Shown: in pieces, positions 20,564 to 24,172 of the stretch
How positions within the stretch are numbered: the first letter of the stretch is position 1
How the letters are laid out: each line of letters starts with the position of its first letter
Assembly (NCBI GenBank): GCA_024704765.1
Contig: JAKMXF010000100.1
Coordinates: forward strand, 1 to 24,172
DNA length: 24,172 nucleotides
Direction of reading: 5' to 3'
Source of the DNA: Oopsacas minuta
Taxonomy: Eukaryota > Porifera > Hexactinellida > Lyssacinosida > Leucopsacidae
Made by a program: the position numbers and the translations under genes
The notes under the pieces: model-generated
What the model was told of the DNA's origin: nothing
What the model saw: only the letters and a program-made list of their open reading frames with translations
Databases searched by the model: none

Positions 20564-20965
20564 GCTCACTTCGCTTGCTAGGTCGCTGTGCGACAGCTTA
20601 ATGCCACAGAATAGCTTAAGTAGCAAACAGCAAAATTCCTTGATATTTTGTCGCTACGCGAGTGAATATACTGTCAAAATGTGCCTCGAGGTTAATTTTC
20701 GTGGAAATATTCATTTTTATTATCCATAGTCCATCCAAAATCCAGTTAATGGCCTCAAGTGGTATTACTGGAGCTGTTAAGTGGCTTTTGGTTCGAAATA
20801 TGGGCATTTCGTGCCTCGAGTATTGTAAATTCTCAAAAATATTAAAATTCAGAAATTTTATAATTTGTACAGATGATAACGTATTCATTCCATAGTGAGT
20901 TTGCATTTAGCTAAAATCATAACGCCAGGACTTTGACACATTGAGAGGTATGTTGTATTAAGCCC
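20560..20965 (+). repeat. Dispersed repeat family B, copy 2
   Basis: Aligns with 673-955, including ATTTTTATTATCCATAGTCC, the following ATCCAAAA, TTAATGGCC and the tail GAGAGGTATGTTGTATTAA. It has about 100 extra bases after the ACTAGC..CTTCGCTTGCTAG block. Opposite open frames at 20616-20906 are not preserved in copy 1 and look like chance. Confidence 0.7.
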
Positions 20966-21376
20966 AATTAGGGGCTTAAATGGCTCTCTAATTATTCGGC
21001 AAGTCCCAAATAATTATTAACATGGTAAGTATATACCTGTTGTAGGATTTACGGGAGTTGGCGATGTATATATTTATTTGAACATCTTTCACAGTCTAAA
21101 CTACCTACGAAATAATTTGTTTCTCGATGGGATAAGTCTTAACAATAGTTCGACTGTAGTTAGTTTAGAGTTTAGACACAGACAAACATATTAAATAAAA
21201 TCCAAGATATTTAATGATTCTTTTCCACAATGATTCGAGATAGTCTATGCATTCCCAAGTGGGGCAGATACATCACCATGCCCGTAGATGCTAACTAAAG
21301 GTACATAATATGTACATTAAGAATTATTAGGAACCTGGCGAATAATTAGAGAGCCCTTCGGGCCTTCTAATTTGGT
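20966..21376. repeat. Inverted-repeat-bounded segment of about 410 bp
   Basis: The left end (20967-21022) contains GGCTCTCTAATTATTCG and AATAATTATTAA. The right end (21316-21376) has the complement CGAATAATTAGAGAGCC plus AATTATT. It separates family B copy 2 from family C copy 2 and has no counterpart in copy 1. It could be a small foldback transposon or the product of an inversion. The interior is non-coding. Confidence 0.6.
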
Positions 21377-21377
21377 T

Positions 21378-21607
21378 TATATTTCGAGAATTGATTGAAA
21401 AAACTGGGAGACACCCGGGCTGATTTTTGGAATACAGGGATATTTTAGGTCTGGATCGGACAAGTTCGAGTCTTCGATGAAAATTCACAATTATTACGAA
21501 ATCATAACGTAATTGTCACCTTTATTAATTTTCGAAAAGAACATTATTAGCTACTACTCAGCCAATATACATGATAGGAGTTTTAAATTTGAATCATAGG
21601 TACCACT
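21378..21607 (+). repeat. Dispersed repeat family C, copy 2
   Basis: Matches the reverse complement of 940-1165 (TCGAGAATTGATTGAA, AACGTAATTGTCACCTTTA, then GAGTTTTAAATTTGAATCAT). Confidence 0.65.
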
Positions 21608-21963
21608 CAAAGTGGCAAATGTCCTGACGTCATGATTTTTAATAAATGCAAACATATCATGGAATGATTCCGATATAATGACTGTCCAAAAATACAAATT
21701 TTCCCAATTTCAAAAATGAGAAATATTAATATTTGAGGTGTCGTGAAACTCACTTGTGCCACGTAATTATGTAATCACAAACTCGAGCCTGTAAGATTAT
21801 TAGAGTTAAGTAAGTGCAACACAATCTACCTTGATTAACTACTATATTAATACAGCCTTAAGATACTGAATACCAGTTGTAGGATTAAAGTTTCGATATG
21901 GATTTGGACTATCTAATTTACTACACACTTTATCCTATATCACAATTATGCAATCTCTTTCCG
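21608..21963. other. Unassigned non-coding stretch
   Basis: No gene or repeat was recognised. It may include the 3' flank or LTR of the gypsy remnant that begins next, but no LTR pair was identified. Confidence 0.4.
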
Positions 21964-22431
21964 TTACATCAGATATCCCTCCAAATAAACAAAAACCACT
22001 TTAATGCTACCAGGATAACAGATTTCCATACCGCTCGGTTTCTGAATGCTTCTTGATGACATTCTTAAACCGCTTTTAGCTCTCTTGTGCTGTTCCTGTT
22101 GAACTAGTTCATCATCATCGTTCACTTGTATTCGTTCACATGCTCCCCTTGACAATTCTTTTCTTCGTGCGAACTGGCACGATCGGAGCTTTGTTTATCT
22201 TGGTCCTGCTGTTCCCAAGCCTACGGGTGGATACTCTATATACCTTTCCCACATAATATTGGAACAATCTCACTATTGTCTACGTGAACTAATTTTTATC
22301 CCTTGAACCTTACATTCGACTGCTTGAATTCCATTAACTAGTATGGCCCCGCGAAATATAGGGTCCAGAAGGTCTTCACGTGTGAAATCTCATAAGACAG
22401 GGCCCGGGTTATCACTACAGAAGGTTCGCTG
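21964..22431 (-). pseudogene. Probable 3' tail of Ty3/gypsy pol
   Basis: Continues on the minus strand directly from the integrase segment. An open 63-codon frame ends the stretch (ARKSGL-like basic stretch, KPSGMEICYPG), and fragments such as GPYI are compatible with the C-terminal region of gypsy integrases. Similarity is weak and the assignment rests mainly on position and strand. Confidence 0.4.
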
Positions 22432-22663
22432 AGCATACTCCTGTCATTGAACCTCTTTGCTCGCTGCTGTGACTCATGCGAATTTTCACACACTTCATCT
22501 TGTATTCCATTTTCTACTAGATATTTTTCTAAAGGATCGTCTAGATTGGGACCTTGCCTAGTCTCTATATTCTCATATTACCATAGCTAAAGGTGATCTA
22601 AGCTGTGTACCAGATATTATTTCATGAGGTGTGAACTTGGTACGTGAGATTATGATTGAATTA
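22432..22663 (-). pseudogene. Ty3/gypsy integrase C-terminal fragment
   Basis: On the minus strand, SRTKFTPHEIISGTQLRSPL is the end of the retroviral-type integrase catalytic domain (family pattern STKFTPHEI.FGR..R.P). It is followed by DDPLEKYLVENGIQDE and the typical HESQQRAKRFNDR, matching AHE..Q..QKRYYDR. Integrase would join the cDNA to host DNA. Frame changes and stops interrupt it. It begins directly at the hairpin at 22664, where the upstream catalytic core (HHCC and the first two acids) and RNase H are missing. Confidence 0.8.
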
Positions 22664-22705
22664 GGTGAGAAAGAGGCTTATTGTAAAATAAGCCTCTTTC
22701 TCACC
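22664..22705. repeat. Perfect 19-bp hairpin with 4-nt loop at pol deletion junction
   Basis: GGTGAGAAAGAGGCTTATT (22664-22682), loop GTAA, then the exact complement AATAAGCCTCTTTCTCACC (22687-22705). It lies exactly between the RT and integrase fragments. In an otherwise decayed region a mismatch-free stem suggests recent or templated origin. Confidence 0.95.
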
Positions 22706-23135
22706 ACACATATCATTGACGAATACTGGGGGGTAGGGACATTCTAATAATGCCTCGCAACCCAAAAGGCATCTGATAAATAAAATTGCCCTCAAATAAA
22801 CGCGAACGATGTTAGTTCTTTGTCCTCCTCTCTCATTTGGACGCTACAGTACGGGGAAGCAGCGTCTAATGTTGAAAAGAACTACTATCCCCCTAAACGA
22901 TCAAATGTATCACGAGGGTCTGGCCTTGACGCGCATGACGAATCGTTAAAGTCTCTATGATCAACCGCAAAGCGTTGTGTGCCATCCTTCTTCTCTACTA
23001 GAATGACCCGACTTCAATGGTGACTCGATGAACCTACAATCCCGTTTATTACCATCTCATCAATTCAATATGTGACTTCTGCCTCTATGTCAGGGATAAG
23101 CGTAACGGTCGAGGATCCACAAGTGTAATGGTATT
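22706..23135 (-). pseudogene. Ty3/gypsy reverse transcriptase fragment
   Basis: Minus strand. The region before motif 1 reads IPDIEAEVTY, then IDEMVINGIVGSSS. Next come VILVEKKDGTQRFAVDHRDF (family pattern PVVLVKKKDGT.RFCVDYR.LN) and FFSTLDAASPYCSVQM, which carries the first catalytic Asp of RT (pattern FS.LDL.SGYWQI). EEDKELTSFAF and MPFGL (22761-22772) follow. A degenerate YSSMICVV stands where the YxDD box would be. Stops (for example GG followed by two stops before FFSTLD) and frame changes show inactivation. RNase H and most of integrase are deleted beyond the hairpin at 22664. Confidence 0.85.
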
Positions 23136-23578
23136 TCCTTCTAAGGATATGTTCATACAAACATAAATAATATGGTGATAAAGTTGGCACGTTCTAGAGT
23201 TATCGTAGTGACTTTGGATAGCATATTTTGGTCAAGCTTGTAAACTGACAATCTTTAGAGTTATACGTAGGCAAATCGTCTTGCGAACAGGTTCTATATA
23301 CTCAACTTCCCAAACCATGATAATACATTATAATGTCAATCTCGGTGTTTTAAGACGAAACCATCAATTATAACAACACAAAGTGTTAAACAATTCATGT
23401 CGTAATATAGATATTATCTGTAATTTAAGTAACCATTCTAGACGATTGAATCATGATAATCTGAATTAAAATTTATTTTGTATATGCTTCATGAATTCAT
23501 AATTAGTATTCTAGTTGATATTAGCTGATATTCTTCTTTACCCAGGAATATTAATTCCTAGCTTTCTTTAGTGTTTCC
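23136..23578. other. Unassigned stretch between gypsy and Tc1 remnants
   Basis: It could hold the 5' part of the gypsy element (protease, gag), but no motif was recognised on the minus strand. Confidence 0.35.
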
Positions 23579-23889
23579 ATGGTTACCGAATACGCTATTG
23601 ATGTCCGAAATCGTGCAATTGGTATGATTATAGCAGGCATGTCTTAAACGAAAGTTTCTCATGCTCTGAAGATTAATTGACGCACAACACAGCGTTGCTG
23701 GGCACTTTCCAGAGATGGTAAATCGTTGAGAAACAAACCTGGACGTGGTTGAAAACATTCCCTATCCAAAGCAGCGAAAATCATAATTGCTAAATCGCTT
23801 TCCAAACCTCAAAAATCAGCTAGGATATTGACAAAGAATTTGAGAAGCAGAGGCATAGTAGCAGTTTTCTCACGTACTGTATTGAATTA
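23579..23889 (+). pseudogene. Tc1-like transposase N-terminal fragment
   Basis: One continuous frame from ATG 23579 reads YAIDVRNRAIGMIIAGMS, stop, TKVSHALKIN, stop, RTTQRCWALSRDGKSLRNKP, GRG, stop, KHSLSKAAKIIIAKSLS and so on. This is the paired helix-turn-helix DNA-binding region of Tc1 transposases (pattern R..IIGM..AG.S...VA..L.VS..TV.RW......G...D.PRSGRP). All three stops can be explained by C-to-T changes of CAA or CGA codons, and the frame is otherwise intact. The catalytic DDE part is absent. The fragment ends where a pogo/Tigger-like terminus starts at TA 23888-23889. Confidence 0.82.
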
Positions 23890-24104
23890 CAGTAAACATT
23901 GGATTTAACGACATCTGCTTTAACGACAAATCGCTTATAACGACTCATTTTGCTGCCCAGAATCTCACAGCATTATTCTGCACACACCATACCTCGGGTA
24001 TAACGACCTGTCAGATAACGACACATTGAATTTAGCGACATATTTTCTATGCCTGCTCCATGCAAATCCAATTGGATATTACGACTTTTGGGCTGTCTAT
24101 ACTG
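23890..24104. mobile_element. pogo/Tigger-like non-autonomous element or terminus with ACGAC repeats
   Basis: Starts TA then CAGTAAACATTGGATTTAACGAC, a typical pogo/Tigger/Jerky-type end. Variants of TAACGAC recur at about 23906, 23921, 23937, 24001, 24015, 24033 (TAGCGAC) and 24079 (TTACGAC). The right boundary near TATACTG (24104) fits the inverse of CAGTA, but the following TA expected for a full duplication is missing, so the right end is approximate. It truncates the Tc1 fragment. Confidence 0.6.
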
Positions 24105-24172
24105 TGGACTTAAGAAAAGTGTACTAGTGAATTATTAAGGTTTTAATAATTGATTTAATTATAAAACAATTA

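Noticed and set aside
20616-20906. Overlapping open frames of 96 (-) and 77 (+) codons
   Set aside because: Both lie in dispersed repeat family B. Neither is preserved in the copy at 673-955.

Overview
The window is eukaryotic, almost certainly metazoan, nuclear DNA. It is AT-rich, has no operon-like gene packing, and contains spliceosomal GT..AG introns. Nearly everything recognisable is a decayed transposable element (TE). The species cannot be named from this sequence. The TE mix (THAP-type P-like elements, ZMYM1-like hAT, Tc1/mariner and pogo/Tigger-type MITEs, Ty3/gypsy) occurs in several invertebrate groups.

Layout. An AAT microsatellite opens the window (1-206), followed by dispersed repeats (about 673-1165) and a minisatellite (1933-2040). 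A heavily decayed + strand hAT/ZMYM1-like transposase follows (2119-4365). A complete P-like element, P1 (4942-9366), has 69-bp inverted ends and an 8-bp target duplication. It lies inside a dispersed repeat (family A) and itself carries an 857-bp palindromic Tc1/mariner-type MITE and a 79-bp hAT-type MITE. More family A copies and a foldback element occupy 9367-10327.

The only host coding sequence I recognise is a 129-bp minus-strand exon of a heterotrimeric G protein alpha subunit (12308-12436). The flanking kilobases are therefore probably its introns. A second P-like element, P2 (13910-17979, transposase on the minus strand), follows. Its ends are unlike those of P1, its THAP domain is split by a 63-bp intron, and it contains a nested 131-bp Tigger-type MITE. 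The right third holds an orphan P1-type terminus (18145), further dispersed repeats (20421-21607), a deleted minus-strand Ty3/gypsy pol (about 21964-23135) with a perfect hairpin at its internal junction, a Tc1 transposase fragment (23579-23889) and a pogo/Tigger-like end rich in ACGAC motifs (23890-24104).

No element looks autonomous: every transposase has stops and/or frameshifts. One defect is technical. Positions 8322-8340 are an exact 19-bp Nextera/Tn5 mosaic end inside the P1 transposase, so that frameshift is most likely a library or assembly artefact. The main biological interest is the nested TE stratigraphy around a G-alpha exon, including two divergent P-like lineages within about 9 kb and a related unoccupied copy of the P1 target site in the same window.
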